Below, in pieces: positions 28,648 to 37,541 of a DNA stretch of 64,000 nt. This stretch comes from Bradyrhizobium sp. AS23.2 (GTDB lineage Bacteria; Pseudomonadota; Alphaproteobacteria; Rhizobiales; Xanthobacteraceae). The notes under the pieces were generated by a model, which saw only the letters and a list, made by a program, of their open reading frames with translations, made no database searches and was not told the DNA's origin. The stretch spans positions 37,959 through 101,958 of the forward strand of contig NZ_LGHM01000043.1 of assembly GCF_001908185.1 (NCBI RefSeq), given 5' to 3'. Position 1 is the first letter of the stretch. Each line of letters starts with the position of its first letter. The translations under genes and the position numbers were made by a program.

Positions 28648-29352
28648 TCAGCGCGACGCGAACTGCCGCTCGACGAACGCCGTGACAAATCGCGGCATGG
28701 ACGGCGTGAGATCGCTCATCCCGCGCACGAGATGAATGACCGACAGCTCCGGTTCGGCCTCGCGCGCGAGATTCGCTTCGATCCGGGCACGGGCCACCTC
28801 GCCCGGCATATCCAGGTTGAGGACCTGTATCATTGCAATCGACGGACCGGTGACAACACAGTGCCAAACCGGCTCGGCCCGGTAGTCGGTCGTGGTCAGG
28901 CCGGTCTCCTCCCCGATCTCGCGCACGACGCTGCCGGGGATATCGAGTGTGCCGTCCCTGACGTCGTCGAGGTCCGGCGTGCCCGAGGGGAAATAGATGC
29001 GGCCCGCGTTCGCGGTGTGCTGCGCCATCTCGCCCATGACGAAGGCGCCGTCGGAGGTGCGCAGCGCGCCCATGCCGAAGCCGTTGAACACGGCCGGATC
29101 AGGAAAGCCCCAGTCGCGCCAGGCAAGGAAGCTCGCGAAATCGGTTTCGAAATAGGTTGCTGAGAGATGGCCGTCCGTGAACACGGCGTCGCGACCGAGC
29201 AGGACGCGGCCGTTCCAGATCTTCGGCCGCTCCCGTTGCTTCTCGGCGAAATGCGCCGCGATCTCGGCACGCCGTTCCTCCGCGAACGGCCACGCGATCG
29301 GGCGTACGGCAAGATCAAGCGTCGTGACGCGATGAATGACCGGTGACGTCAT
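28648..29352 (-). CDS. Nudix hydrolase
   Basis: A 234-residue protein with a Nudix-type box centred on REIGEETGL near residues 144-152, preceded by SGTPDLDDVRDGTLDIPGSV. The usual Glu at the first box position is Asp. The N-terminal half resembles eukaryotic Nudix proteins that act on nucleoside diphosphate derivatives (WNGRVLLGRDAVF). Cytoplasmic, substrate unknown. The start at 29352 has no clear ribosome site. Confidence 0.78.
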   Translation of the reverse strand: MTSPVIHRVTTLDLAVRPIAWPFAEERRAEIAAHFAEKQRERPKIWNGRVLLGRDAVFTDGHLSATYFETDFASFLAWRDWGFPDPAVFNGFGMGALRTSDGAFVMGEMAQHTANAGRIYFPSGTPDLDDVRDGTLDIPGSVVREIGEETGLTTTDYRAEPVWHCVVTGPSIAMIQVLNLDMPGEVARARIEANLAREAEPELSVIHLVRGMSDLTPSMPRFVTAFVERQFASR

Positions 29353-29381
29353 GACGCCTGACTACAACACCTTCGCGTCAG

Positions 29382-30407
29382 TTATTTGGCGTTCCCCGTG
29401 GTCTTCTTGGCTTGGTCGACGAACGTGTTGGTGAAGGTCTTGCTGACGTCGATCTTGGCGTTGGCCACCTCGGGCGAGCCGACGCTGAACACCGCGAGCA
29501 CTGCGTCCGCGCCCTTCGGGTCCATCTTGCCGGTTTCGGAGAACATCGGGATCGTGTTCTTCAACGCGGCGAGATAGAGATCCTTGTTCTTGCCGACCAT
29601 CTCGTCGGGCATCTTCGCCATGATCTCTTCGGGCGAATGCGAATGGATCCAGGCAAGCGTGCTCAGCATCGCATTGGTGAGCGCCTGCGTTTCCTTCTCG
29701 TGGCCTGCAACCCAGGCCGCGGTCGAGTACAGGGCCCCGCCTGGATATTCGCCGCCGAAGGTCTCGAGTGTGTCCTTCTGGGTGCGGGTGTCGCTCAGGA
29801 TACGCAAATCCTTGTGGCTGCCCTGGAGCACGGTGACGGAAGGGTCGAGCATCACGGCCGCGTCGAGCTGCCCCTGCTCCATCGCGGCGACCGCGGTGGC
29901 GCCGAGGCCGACGCCGATCACAGCAGTGCCGGCGGGATCGAGCCCGTTCTTCTTGAGGAGATATTTCAGGAAGAAGTCGGTGGAAGAGCCGGGCGCGCTG
30001 ACGCCGACCTTCTTGCCGGCAAGGTCCTTGACCGACTTGATGTCATTGGTCCGCGACGGCGCGACCACCAGCACGAGACCGGGATAGCGGTCATAAACCA
30101 CGAAGGCCTGGAGCTCCTGCTTCTTAGCCGCGAGGTTGACGCAATGGTCGAAATAGCCGGAGACCACATCGGCGCTGCCGCCGAGCACGGCCTTGAGCGC
30201 GTCCGAGCCGCCCTTGAGGTCCACGAGCTCGACGTTGAGACCGGCCTTTTCGTACTCGCCGAGCTGCTTTGCCAGCACCGTCGGCAAATAGCACAGGCAG
30301 GCCCCGCCTCCGACCGCAATGGTGACCTTGCTTTGCGCCGCGGCAAAACCGGTCGTGAGCGTCAGCGCGAGCAGCGCGCCGGCGAGCCTGGCAATCGTGT
30401 TCTTCAT
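29382..30407 (-). CDS. NitT/TauT-type ABC transporter substrate-binding protein
   Basis: A 341-residue periplasmic protein with signal peptide (ends GFAAAQSK, about residue 26) and the SsuA/THI5-like fold: IAVGGGACLCYLPTVLAKQL, GLNVELVDLKGGSDAL, and VSAPGSSTDFFLKYLLKKNG. The pair of Cys in ACLCYLP at the ligand mouth is unusual. The start at 30407 has GGAGG upstream. The matching permease and ATPase are 1.0-2.2 kb away on the same strand, separated by an oppositely oriented cupin gene. Confidence 0.88.
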   Translation of the reverse strand: MKNTIARLAGALLALTLTTGFAAAQSKVTIAVGGGACLCYLPTVLAKQLGEYEKAGLNVELVDLKGGSDALKAVLGGSADVVSGYFDHCVNLAAKKQELQAFVVYDRYPGLVLVVAPSRTNDIKSVKDLAGKKVGVSAPGSSTDFFLKYLLKKNGLDPAGTAVIGVGLGATAVAAMEQGQLDAAVMLDPSVTVLQGSHKDLRILSDTRTQKDTLETFGGEYPGGALYSTAAWVAGHEKETQALTNAMLSTLAWIHSHSPEEIMAKMPDEMVGKNKDLYLAALKNTIPMFSETGKMDPKGADAVLAVFSVGSPEVANAKIDVSKTFTNTFVDQAKKTTGNAK

Positions 30408-30543
30408 TGGTTTCCTCCGTTCGGCGGGCGGCACCATAGAGCAGCACGGCTGGCTTGAGAAGCACAACCCAAGGCACTGGTCATCGGTCTTTCGGCGCAA
30501 TAGCATGCGCGCACAACAACAATCCTTGATTGGGAGGATCACC

Positions 30544-30993
30544 ATGAATCGCCTTGCTGCCGGGCTGTCGATCGCTGCCGCCTTTGCCGCCGGATGCGGC
30601 GCGACCTACCTGCTCGGGCCGGCGCTCGCCGCCGAGAGCATCACCGCGCAGATCATCCATACCGGCGAGATGGGAGGCGACGCGCTAGGCCCCGCCAACA
30701 AGGTCGGCTACCGCTCCAAGACGTTCATGACCGCCGACGGCGCCACCGTGTCGATCCAGGTCGGCAATGTGCCCAAGCACCTGCATCCCAACACCAACGA
30801 GATCCAATACATCCTGGATGGGACCGGAACGATCTGGCTCGGCGACAAGGAAGTGACGGTAAAGCCGGGCGACCTCGTCATCATTCCGAAGGGCACGCCG
30901 CATGGCGGCACCAAGCCGATCAGCGGACATGTCAAGGCGATCGCGATCAAGACGCCGCCGCAGGCGCCCGACGACATCAAGCTGCTGGATTAA
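30544..30993 (+). CDS. Exported cupin-domain protein
   Basis: A 149-residue protein with an N-terminal signal peptide or anchor (residues 1-30, ending GPALAAES) and a single cupin barrel: motif 1 VPKHLHPNTNEIQYILDGTG (residues 77-96) with His, His and Glu metal ligands and motif 2 PGDLVIIPKGTPHGG with the last His. Strong GGGAGG ribosome site. It is divergent from the binding-protein gene and convergent with the permease gene; it could modify the transported compound, but nothing shows this directly. Confidence 0.85.
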   Translation: MNRLAAGLSIAAAFAAGCGATYLLGPALAAESITAQIIHTGEMGGDALGPANKVGYRSKTFMTADGATVSIQVGNVPKHLHPNTNEIQYILDGTGTIWLGDKEVTVKPGDLVIIPKGTPHGGTKPISGHVKAIAIKTPPQAPDDIKLLD

Positions 30994-31042
30994 GCCTTCG
31001 CGATCCGGAGCTCGCGCCGATGCGCGGGGCCCCGCCCCTTAA

Positions 31043-31831
31043 CTAGCCGCGCCCATCCGATGCGGTCGGCCGCCACACCAGGAGGCGACGCTCGGCCAGC
31101 GTGACGCCAAAGTCGATCAGGATCACGAAGGCTGACAGCACGAACATGCCGGCAAACACGCCGGCAACGTCGAACACGCCTTCGGCCTGCTGGATCAGAT
31201 AACCGAGCCCTGCTGCCGATCCCAGATACTCGCCGACGACCGCGCCGACCACGGCGAAGCCGACCGAAGTGTGCAGTGAGGAAAACATCCAGGACAGCGC
31301 CGACGGCCAGTAGACGTGCTGCATCAGCTGCCGCTCGCTCATGCCGAGCATGCGGCCATTGTCGAGCACGGTACGGCTGACCTCCTTGACGCCCTGATAG
31401 ACGTTGAAGAACACGATGAAGAACACCAGCGTCACGCCGAGCGCGACCTTGGACCAGATGCCGAGGCCAAGCCACAGCGCGAAGATCGGCGCCAGCACGA
31501 CGCGCGGCAACGCGTTGGCCATCTTCACGTAGGGGTCGAACACCGCCGCGACCAGCGGCTGCCGCGCAAACCAGAAGCCAACCAGGACGCCGCCGACCGA
31601 GCCGATCACGAAGGCGAGGATGGATTCCCAGAGCGTGATCGCGAGATGCTTCCAGATCACGCCGGTCGCAAACCACTTCACGATCTGGCTGAACACATCG
31701 ACGGGGTTGGAGAAGAAGAACGGCGGCAGCACGATCTTGCCGAACACCGGCACGGTCGACAGCACCTGCCACAGCGCGATGCAGACAATGGCGACCAGCA
31801 CTTGCAGCGCAAGCAGCGTCACGCGCGACAT
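31043..31831 (-). CDS. NitT/TauT-type ABC transporter permease (SsuC-like)
   Basis: A 262-residue inner-membrane protein with about six helices and the permease loop GMSERQLMQHVYWPSALSWM that docks on the ATPase. Its start overlaps the ATPase stop (TGATG), so the two are coupled. Together with the binding protein at 29382 it should form one importer for a small sulfonate, nitrate, pyrimidine or similar compound; the ligand is not known. Confidence 0.9.
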   Translation of the reverse strand: MSRVTLLALQVLVAIVCIALWQVLSTVPVFGKIVLPPFFFSNPVDVFSQIVKWFATGVIWKHLAITLWESILAFVIGSVGGVLVGFWFARQPLVAAVFDPYVKMANALPRVVLAPIFALWLGLGIWSKVALGVTLVFFIVFFNVYQGVKEVSRTVLDNGRMLGMSERQLMQHVYWPSALSWMFSSLHTSVGFAVVGAVVGEYLGSAAGLGYLIQQAEGVFDVAGVFAGMFVLSAFVILIDFGVTLAERRLLVWRPTASDGRG

Positions 31832-32649
31832 CAGACCGCCTCCGCCGCCTGGGTGGACTGCGCGTAACCCTTCATCACCTCGTCCTTGAGCAGGCTCCAG
31901 ATCTCGCGATGGAGCGCATGGAACTCCTTGTCCAGCCTCACCTCGAAGATGTCGCGCGGGCGCGGCAGCGTCACGCGCCAGTCGCCGATGATGCGCGAGG
32001 ACGGCCCCGCCGACATGATGACGACGCGATCGGCAAGCGCGATCGCCTCTTCGAGATCATGCGTGACGAACAGCACCGCCTTGCGGTCGGCGTTCCAGAG
32101 ATCGAGCAGCAGATTGCCCATCACCTGGCGCGTCTGCGCATCGAGCGGCCCGAACGGTTCGTCCATCAGGAGGATTTTTGGATCGCGGATCAAGACCTGC
32201 GCCAGCGCCACACGCTTGCGCTGGCCGCCCGAGAGCATGTGCGGATAGCGATTGGCGAAGGCCCCGAGGCCGACGGACGTCAGCCATTTCTGCGCCCGCG
32301 GCAGTGCCTCGGCCCGCGGCGTGCCCCTGATCTCGAGCCCGATCGCGACATTGTCGAGCGCGGTCTTCCAGGGAAAGAGCGCATCGGCCTGGAACAGGTA
32401 GCCGGCGTCCCGGTTCAGCCCCGCGAGCGGCCGGTCGAAAATCTTGACGCTGCCGGCGGCCGGCTTCAGCAGCCCGGCCGCGACGTTGAGCAACGTCGAT
32501 TTCCCGCAGCCGGTCGGGCCGACAATGGCGACGAACTCGCCTTGCGCGACCGCGAGATGGGCCTTCTCCACCGCGGTGTAGACGCGCCCGTCCCCCAGCC
32601 GGAACGCGACCTCGGCATCTTCCAGCGCCACTGCCGTGGGTGTTGACAT
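31831..32649 (-). CDS. NitT/TauT-type ABC transporter ATP-binding protein (SsuB-like)
   Basis: A 272-residue ATPase with Walker A VGPTGCGKST, signature LSGGQRKRVALAQVL and Walker B ILLMDEPFGPLDA. The start is the ATG at 32649 (GGAGGGAACAT upstream). First gene of a two-gene unit with the permease. Confidence 0.92.
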   Translation of the reverse strand: MSTPTAVALEDAEVAFRLGDGRVYTAVEKAHLAVAQGEFVAIVGPTGCGKSTLLNVAAGLLKPAAGSVKIFDRPLAGLNRDAGYLFQADALFPWKTALDNVAIGLEIRGTPRAEALPRAQKWLTSVGLGAFANRYPHMLSGGQRKRVALAQVLIRDPKILLMDEPFGPLDAQTRQVMGNLLLDLWNADRKAVLFVTHDLEEAIALADRVVIMSAGPSSRIIGDWRVTLPRPRDIFEVRLDKEFHALHREIWSLLKDEVMKGYAQSTQAAEAV

Positions 32650-32783
32650 ATGTTCCCTCCGAACTTGGACCGATGCCTTAGCCGCTCGCGCCGCCAAGTT
32701 CAATCAACCGGCCAAGCGTGGTACGCATAGGTCTCGTCATCCCCTTCACCCTCCCCGGAGGGTAAGCAAAAGAACCCCGCCCG

Positions 32784-33566
32784 ATGCCCTCCAGGCCGAT
32801 GATTGGCTACACCCACGTCACCAAGCGCTTCGGTCCCCTCAAGGCCGTCGATGACGTGTCGCTCGACGTCGCCGAGGGCGAGTTTGTAGCCATCGTCGGA
32901 GGCTCGGGGTCGGGCAAGAGCACGCTTCTGCGGCTCGCCAATCGACTGATCGAGGCCGACGGCGGCAGCATCACGGTCGAGGGAGAGGATGTCCGAAGCG
33001 TCGATCCGGTCGCAGTGCGGCGACGGATCGGCTACGTCTTCCAGAGCGGCGGGCTGTTTCCGCATCTGAGCGTCGCCGACAATATCGGGATCACGCCAAA
33101 ACTGCTCGGCGTGGCGGCCGCGGACATCGCCGCGCGGGTCGGCGAGTTGCTCGATCTCGTGCAGCTCGACGGAGCTGCGCACCATGACCGGCTTCCGGAG
33201 GCGCTCTCGGGCGGCCAGCGCCAACGCGTCGGCGTGGCGCGTGCGCTCGCGGCAAAGCCCCGCATCGTGCTGATGGACGAGCCGTTCGGCGCGCTCGATC
33301 CGCTCACCCGCGACGCGCTCGGCGACGACTATCGTTCGCTGCATCGCAAGCTCGGCCTGACCACCGTGATGATCACACACGACATGACGGAGGCGATCCT
33401 GCTTGCCGATCGTATCGCAGTGATGCGAGGCGGAAAGATGCTCGCGCAGGGCACGCCGGCGGAGCTGTCAAAGAGCAGCGATGCCTATGTGCTAGAACTA
33501 TTGCGGACGCCGCGTCGCCAGGTCGAGCGGCTGAACGCGCTGCTGCCGCAGAGTGGTGCGGCATGA
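32784..33566 (+). CDS. Glycine betaine/choline/ergothioneine-type ABC transporter ATP-binding protein
   Basis: A 260-residue ATPase with Walker A GGSGSGKST, signature LSGGQRQRVGVARAL and Walker B IVLMDEPFGALDPLTRD, closest in style to OpuCA/ProV ATPases but without C-terminal CBS domains. The start could also be the ATG five codons later (MIGYTHVTKRFG). It overlaps the following gene by four bases, giving a two-gene importer. Divergent from the SsuB-like gene, with a 134-base promoter region between. Confidence 0.88.
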   Translation: MPSRPMIGYTHVTKRFGPLKAVDDVSLDVAEGEFVAIVGGSGSGKSTLLRLANRLIEADGGSITVEGEDVRSVDPVAVRRRIGYVFQSGGLFPHLSVADNIGITPKLLGVAAADIAARVGELLDLVQLDGAAHHDRLPEALSGGQRQRVGVARALAAKPRIVLMDEPFGALDPLTRDALGDDYRSLHRKLGLTTVMITHDMTEAILLADRIAVMRGGKMLAQGTPAELSKSSDAYVLELLRTPRRQVERLNALLPQSGAA

Positions 33567-35122
33567 GCTTGTTCGCCGATCCACGCTGGGGCGAGGCGCT
33601 GTCGCATCTCGCGGATTATCTCGGCAACCATGTGCGGGTCAGTCTTGCCGCCCTCGCACTTGGCCTCGTCGTCAGCCTGCCGCTCGCGATCCTGACGCGC
33701 AACCGCCCGGCGCCGCGCGCCATCCTGCTCGCGCTCGCCAGCATCGTGCAGACGGTGCCGGGACTGGCGCTGCTCGCGCTGTTCTATCCGCTGCTGCTGC
33801 TCGCCGCCTCGGTGACACTCGCCTGGTTCGGCGTCTCCTTCTCCGCCTTCGGCTTCCTGCCGGCCATGCTGGCGCTCGCGCTCTATTCGATGCTACCGGT
33901 GCTGCGCAATGGCATCACCGGCCTCAACGGCATCGATCCCGCGTTGATCGAAGCCGCCAAGGGCGTCGGGATGACTCCGCAGCAGTCGCTCGTGATGGTC
34001 GAGCTGCCGCTGGCCCTGCCAGTGATGATGGCGGGCATCCGCACCGCCGCGGTGTGGGTGATCGGCACCGCGACGCTCTCGACCCCGATTGGGCAGACCA
34101 GCCTCGGCAACTACATCTTTGCCGGGCTCCAGACCCAGAACTGGGTGTTCGTGCTGTTCGGCTGCTTCGCTTCGGCCCTGCTGGCGCTTGCCGTCGATCA
34201 GCTGCTCGGCCTGATCGAGAGCGGCTTGCGCCGCCGCAGCCGCCTGCGCACCGGGCTCGGCGCGGTCGGGATCGCGGCGCTGGTCGCCGCAACGCTGGTG
34301 CCGTCGATGGGGCGTTCGTCGCAGAGCTATGTCGTCGGCGCCAAGACTTTTGCCGAGCAATATGTACTGTCGGCCCTGCTGACGGACCGCCTCGAGGCCG
34401 CCGGTCTCTCCGCTGCCGCGCGGTCAGGCCTAGGCTCCAGCGTGATTTTCGAGGCGCTGAAGGCGGGCGACATCGATCTCTATGTCGACTATTCCGGCAC
34501 GCTCTGGTCCAACCAGCTGCATCGCACCGACATCAAGCCGCGTACGGAACTGTTGGCGGAGCTGAAGACAACACTCGCGAAGGAGAACATCACCCTGCTC
34601 GGCGAGCTCGGCTTCGAGAATGCCTATGCCCTGGTGATGCCGAAGAAACGCGCCGAGGCACTTGGCATCCACAGCATCGCCGATCTCGCCGCGCACGCAT
34701 CGATGATGTCGATCGCCGGCGACTACGAGTTCTTCTCGCGGCCCGAATGGGCGGCGCTGCAAAAGGCCTATGGCCTTTCGTTCCGCGCGCAGCGCCAAAT
34801 GCAGCCCGACTTCATGTATGCCGCGGTCGCGAGCGGCGAGGTCGACGTGATCGCCGGCTACACCAGCGACGGGCTGATCGCGAAATACGATCTCGTCGTG
34901 CTCGACGATCCCAGGCACGCGATCCCGCCCTACGACGCGATTCTGCTGCTCGCACCAAAGCGCGCCAGTGACGAGCGATTGCAGACTGCACTCAAGCCGC
35001 TGCTCGGCAAGATCGACATCGCCACGATGCGCGAGGCAAACCTGCGCGCCAGCGGCAACGACGCGAATTCGTCGCCGGATGCGGTGGCGAAGTGGCTGTG
35101 GGAGAAGGTGGGCAAGCGGTAG
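33563..35122 (+). CDS. Fused ABC permease and substrate-binding protein (OpuB/OpuC or EgtU type)
   Basis: A 519-residue fusion. Residues 1 to about 230 are an OpuB-like permease (ASIVQTVPGLALLALF, GVGMTPQQSLVMVELPLALP); a single helix near 235-250 leads to a choline/betaine-type binding domain from YVVGAKTFAEQYVLSALLTD (about 258) through GDIDLYVDYSGTLW to the end. Permease-binding protein fusions of this type include EgtU (ergothioneine) and bile or quaternary amine systems of other bacteria; the ligand here is open. Tethering the binding domain makes it an inner-membrane periplasmic-facing receptor. Confidence 0.9.
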   Translation: MSLFADPRWGEALSHLADYLGNHVRVSLAALALGLVVSLPLAILTRNRPAPRAILLALASIVQTVPGLALLALFYPLLLLAASVTLAWFGVSFSAFGFLPAMLALALYSMLPVLRNGITGLNGIDPALIEAAKGVGMTPQQSLVMVELPLALPVMMAGIRTAAVWVIGTATLSTPIGQTSLGNYIFAGLQTQNWVFVLFGCFASALLALAVDQLLGLIESGLRRRSRLRTGLGAVGIAALVAATLVPSMGRSSQSYVVGAKTFAEQYVLSALLTDRLEAAGLSAAARSGLGSSVIFEALKAGDIDLYVDYSGTLWSNQLHRTDIKPRTELLAELKTTLAKENITLLGELGFENAYALVMPKKRAEALGIHSIADLAAHASMMSIAGDYEFFSRPEWAALQKAYGLSFRAQRQMQPDFMYAAVASGEVDVIAGYTSDGLIAKYDLVVLDDPRHAIPPYDAILLLAPKRASDERLQTALKPLLGKIDIATMREANLRASGNDANSSPDAVAKWLWEKVGKR

Positions 35123-35150
35123 GGCGCGCGCCATCGCGCGCTCTCTCCGT

Positions 35151-35187
35151 TCCCTCCCCCCTTCCGGGGACCGCAAGGGGGGAGGGA
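35151..35187 (+). repeat. Perfect 13-bp inverted repeat, possible terminator
   Basis: TCCCTCCCCCCTT, 11-base loop, AAGGGGGGAGGGA, 29 bases after the fused transporter gene. The stem is strong but there is no T tract, so it may be a palindromic repeat that also protects or ends the transcript. Confidence 0.55.
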
Positions 35188-35245
35188 GCGCAGTGTGCTC
35201 GACGTCGAGCGCCGCAACGTTGAGGTCTAGCGTAGCGAAGAGCCG

Positions 35246-36967
35246 TTACAGCCCCCTGATCATCCCGGCAGTGATCAGCAGCCGGTTCAGCCGCCGCGCT
35301 TCCGCGCCGTCCTTGCAGCCGTAGAAGATGCCCTTGCAGCGGAGCATGATCTGCTTCTGCTCGGCGAAGGACGGATCGAGCGGAATGCCGGCGGCTTCCT
35401 GGATGACCAGCGGCAGATAGGGGCCGTCGATCGTGTCCATCACTGCGTCGCTCTTCACCGGTTCGAAATTGACGGCGTCGATCGCATAGTAAGTCGCGTA
35501 GAGACGCGGATCGTAAGCGTCGAGCTTCTTGCCGATACCGCCTTCGTCGAGCCCTGGCTCGAGGATGCTCGGCGCGAACTCAGGCTGATGATCGCCATAG
35601 CGCACGATCAGGAAGGGGTCGCCCGGAAATTTCTTCTTCAGGCCCGCGACAAAAGCCTTGTACTGCTCGGCGCTCATCGCCTGCCGGCGCAGATACTCGT
35701 CGATGGACGGTAGATTGCCCGGCGCGCCCCAACTCGGCAGCAGATCGGGGCGGAAGCGCGTCTCCCAGGGGAAATGATTGGCGCCGAGATAGATGAAGGT
35801 GAACAGCGGCTTGTTCGGCGGCTGCTGACCCATCAATCGAAGCGCCTTGTCGTAGAAGAAGCTATCGGGCTCGACATCCTTGGCGCCGAGATCCTTCGAG
35901 TCGAGGAAGCGTTCGATTCCGGTCGTCATCTGAAAGCTGCGCGCGCCCATGAAGCCGCCATGGGCGGGATAGAGCGACATGGTGTCATAGCCGCAGCGGC
36001 GCAGCGCTAGCGGAAGTCCGCGCTCGACGCGGCCGGATGCGATGCGCGTCACGAAATAGGCGAAGCGGCCGAATGAGCGCGAAGAAAGGCCCGCGAGCAC
36101 GTTGTATTCGGTGAACCAACTCGGGCCGCCGTTGCTCTCGGCTAGGAACGTGCGCTCCTTGCCGTCCCAGGACTTGAAGTGACTGCCATAGCCCGGGGGC
36201 ACCTTGATGCCCTGCGCGGCGCGGATGTCGAAGCTCGATTCATCATGGATCATGATGATGTTCGGCCTGCGGCCGGCCGGATGGCAGGCATCGACGAGCG
36301 GCATGTTGAGCCGCTCATTGGTCGAGGCCGCCGATTCCATGAAGCCGTACTGCACGAAGTCGGAGACCGCGGTGACGCCGGAGCGGAAGAACTTCGAGAG
36401 ATAGCCGTCGTCGTAATAGCCGCGCCAGGCTTCGTCGGGATGATAGAGCGAATAGCCGACGAGCGCGGCAAGACAAGCGAGCTTGCAGGCGAACGCAGGC
36501 AGGCGGCGGATGCGGAACGGATCGAGCCACCACAGCGCATACATCAGCGGCAGCATGACGAGGCCGGCCAGGATTACCGACCAGCGCAGGTTCGGGAAGA
36601 TCGTGAACAGGAACGCGACCGTGTCGCGGTCGATCATCATCAGATCGATGAAGTTGACCGTCATCTGCACGACGTCGTGCTTGAGCCGCGACAGCAGCAC
36701 CAGCACGACGACCATGGTCAGCGACAGCGCGCCCGAGAGCGCGGGCCGCCGCAGCAGCGTGATCCAGAAGAAGTTGAGGATGCCCCAGGCCAGCGCGAAG
36801 GAAAGCCGTGAGCCGAAATCGGTCTCTGTCTCGTACATCAGCGCGAGCGCTGCGAGATGCGGCGCTGCAACGGCGAGCAGCCGCCAGATGCCGAGCGCGG
36901 CGACGCTCGCCAGCACGGCGGTCGTGGCAGAAGGACCTGGATTGGGCGCGGACGCCATCGACGACAC
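35246..36967 (-). CDS. Membrane sulfatase-fold transferase (LtaS/OpgB/PEtN-transferase-like)
   Basis: A 573-residue protein: four to five N-terminal transmembrane helices (to about residue 190), then an extracytoplasmic alkaline-phosphatase-superfamily domain. Metal-site candidates are NIIMIHDESSFD, the nucleophile region GGPSWFTEYNVLAGLSS and RYGDHQPEF near the C-terminus; YLGANHFPW is another conserved motif. Relatives transfer phosphoglycerol or phosphoethanolamine onto lipid A, glucans or teichoic acids; here the donor and acceptor are unknown, with osmoregulated cyclic glucan decoration a reasonable guess in a rhizobium. A Pho-box-like site lies 90 bases upstream. Confidence 0.82.
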   Translation of the reverse strand: MSSMASAPNPGPSATTAVLASVAALGIWRLLAVAAPHLAALALMYETETDFGSRLSFALAWGILNFFWITLLRRPALSGALSLTMVVVLVLLSRLKHDVVQMTVNFIDLMMIDRDTVAFLFTIFPNLRWSVILAGLVMLPLMYALWWLDPFRIRRLPAFACKLACLAALVGYSLYHPDEAWRGYYDDGYLSKFFRSGVTAVSDFVQYGFMESAASTNERLNMPLVDACHPAGRRPNIIMIHDESSFDIRAAQGIKVPPGYGSHFKSWDGKERTFLAESNGGPSWFTEYNVLAGLSSRSFGRFAYFVTRIASGRVERGLPLALRRCGYDTMSLYPAHGGFMGARSFQMTTGIERFLDSKDLGAKDVEPDSFFYDKALRLMGQQPPNKPLFTFIYLGANHFPWETRFRPDLLPSWGAPGNLPSIDEYLRRQAMSAEQYKAFVAGLKKKFPGDPFLIVRYGDHQPEFAPSILEPGLDEGGIGKKLDAYDPRLYATYYAIDAVNFEPVKSDAVMDTIDGPYLPLVIQEAAGIPLDPSFAEQKQIMLRCKGIFYGCKDGAEARRLNRLLITAGMIRGL

Positions 36968-37056
36968 GCAACTTTAGGTCCGGCGCGGTGATGCCTAGCT
37001 ATCCGGGCCGGCCTCAAGGCGGCCAGGACGTCCGGTACAGCCGGAAACCTGCACCG

Positions 37057-37085
37057 TGTCACAAAACTGTAACGGAACCGTCAAG
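37057..37085 (+). promoter_or_regulatory. Candidate Pho box (three heptamers, 11-bp period)
   Basis: TGTCACA-AAAC-TGTAACG-GAAC-CGTCAAG: three similar heptamers separated by 4-base spacers, matching PhoB-site geometry. The reading direction is +, whereas the nearest gene (the sulfatase-fold transferase) is on the minus strand, so orientation is opposite to the E. coli rule. Confidence 0.4.
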
Positions 37086-37160
37086 AACAGGCAACGCGCG
37101 CTGCGATCCGACCCTCGCCAATTATGGGTGAGCGGCGAAGCGCCGCACGCCTCGCTCTAT

Positions 37161-37298
37161 CCCCTCACCCTGAGGAGCCCGCTAAGCGGGCGTCTCGAAG
37201 GGCTGGGCCCTGATCAACAGCAGGGCCCTGCATGGTTCTCGCCGCGATGCGAAGCGGCGTCCGCCAGACGCGCGCAAGTGCGCGCTCCTCACCATGAG
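37161..37298. repeat. CCTCA..TGAGGAGC-type rhizobial repeat, copy 2
   Basis: Starts CCTCACCCTGAGGAGCCCGC, ends CGCTCCTCACCATGAG, with internal GCCCGCTAAGCGGGC. It corresponds to the 17185-17312 element in reverse orientation, with a diverged middle. Confidence 0.7.
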
Positions 37299-37308
37299 AT
37301 CGGGCAGG

Positions 37309-37541
37309 TCAGGTGCCGCGGGTCGGCTTCGCAATCCCTGCGATGAACAGGTCGATCACCCCCTCCGCCATCCGGTCGACCTCGCCCTCCTCCACGCCCC
37401 AGCGCGGAAAATGGCCATGCCGGCGATGCCGCTCCATGCCGCCTTCCTCGTCCCGCTCCTCGCTGTGATGGCACTGCGGCTGATCGCGATGGCCTCGCGC
37501 CCGACCAGGCGGATCGTCGAAGCGCAATAGCTAGCGGTCAA
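37309..37541 (-). pseudogene. Possible TetR-regulator C-terminal remnant
   Basis: The minus frame ending at 37309 closes with EVDRMAEGVIDLFIAGIAK, which looks like the last helix of TetR-family regulators; upstream, another frame offers RLVGREAIAISRSAITA. A frameshifted fragment would explain both, but no DNA-binding domain is present and the match is by eye only. Confidence 0.3.
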
